Shown piece after piece: positions 63,760-64,000 of a stretch of 64,000 bases of DNA. A program made the position numbers and the translations under genes. The notes under the pieces were generated by a model. That model searched no databases. It saw only the letters and a program-made list of their open reading frames with translations, and had not been told where the DNA came from. Positions within the stretch are counted from its first letter, which is position 1. The number at the start of each line of letters is the position of its first letter. The stretch comes from Thalassotalea sp. 42_200_T64 (GTDB taxonomy: Bacteria; Pseudomonadota; Gammaproteobacteria; Enterobacterales; Alteromonadaceae): positions 1-64,000 of the forward strand of contig MABC01000022.1 in assembly GCA_002162925.1 (NCBI GenBank), read 5' to 3'.

Positions 63760-64000
63760 ATGAAATTACAAGAATTTATTGGCAATATATATACCGCTAC
63801 CGGTAAAATTGAATTGAGCGAGTATCGGCATTGGGCACTAACGCAACTGCAACAATTGCTTGAGTTTGATGGCGCTATTTGGAGTAACGGTCATCAACAA
63901 ACTGCAACCTTTCATAATCAAACGCTATTTAATCTGCCTGAGCAATTGGCAAATAGCTTATTAGAATATTTAACCATTAACCCTTTAGCGGATGTGCTAC
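63760..64000 (+). CDS. 5' part of a protein, possibly a regulator; truncated by window end
   Basis: MKLQEFIGNIYTATGKIELSEYRHWALTQLQQLLEFDGAIWSNGHQQTATFHNQTLFNLPEQLANSLLEYLTINPLADVL; open to the window end. Confidence 0.5.
   Translation, partial: MKLQEFIGNIYTATGKIELSEYRHWALTQLQQLLEFDGAIWSNGHQQTATFHNQTLFNLPEQLANSLLEYLTINPLADVL

Overview
The window looks like a gammaproteobacterial chromosome segment, probably from the Alteromonadales/Colwelliaceae; the taxonomy is inferred from gene content and style. It holds about 50 supportable genes. The core is a housekeeping run: rimP-nusA-infB-rbfA-truB-rpsO-(bluB-like)-pnp-nlpI. Other gene blocks are a CsdA-SufE fusion, RecQ, a DUF3604/PpiC/HupE-UreJ operon, dbpA, an RND efflux locus with two permeases and one adaptor, dapE, xthA, rlmA, an RstAB-like two-component system, a sulA-like gene with an SOS box, a TPP enzyme and an FAD dehydrogenase. 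I saw no rRNA, tRNA, CRISPR or prophage. The accessory signal falls into four groups: (i) gene decay (GNAT, LysR, GST, CsgG/DUF4810/DUF799 and VOC remnants); (ii) MITE-like elements with terminal inverted repeats (two copies of an ATACCAAGTTGATTAA family, and one 265-bp element with ~32-bp TIRs); (iii) GC-rich short-word intergenic repeats (GAAGCCC, GAACTGGGAAC, CGAGCTACGGGC) at several loci; (iv) a tandem pair of 84-aa uncharacterised paralogs. The best candidates for undescribed biology are the DUF3604-PpiC-HupE operon, the short-word intergenic repeat family, the MITE families, the HExxHxxGxxDEY metalloprotease-like protein beside nlpI, and the small paralog pair. Everything here is read by eye from sequence; no searches were run.
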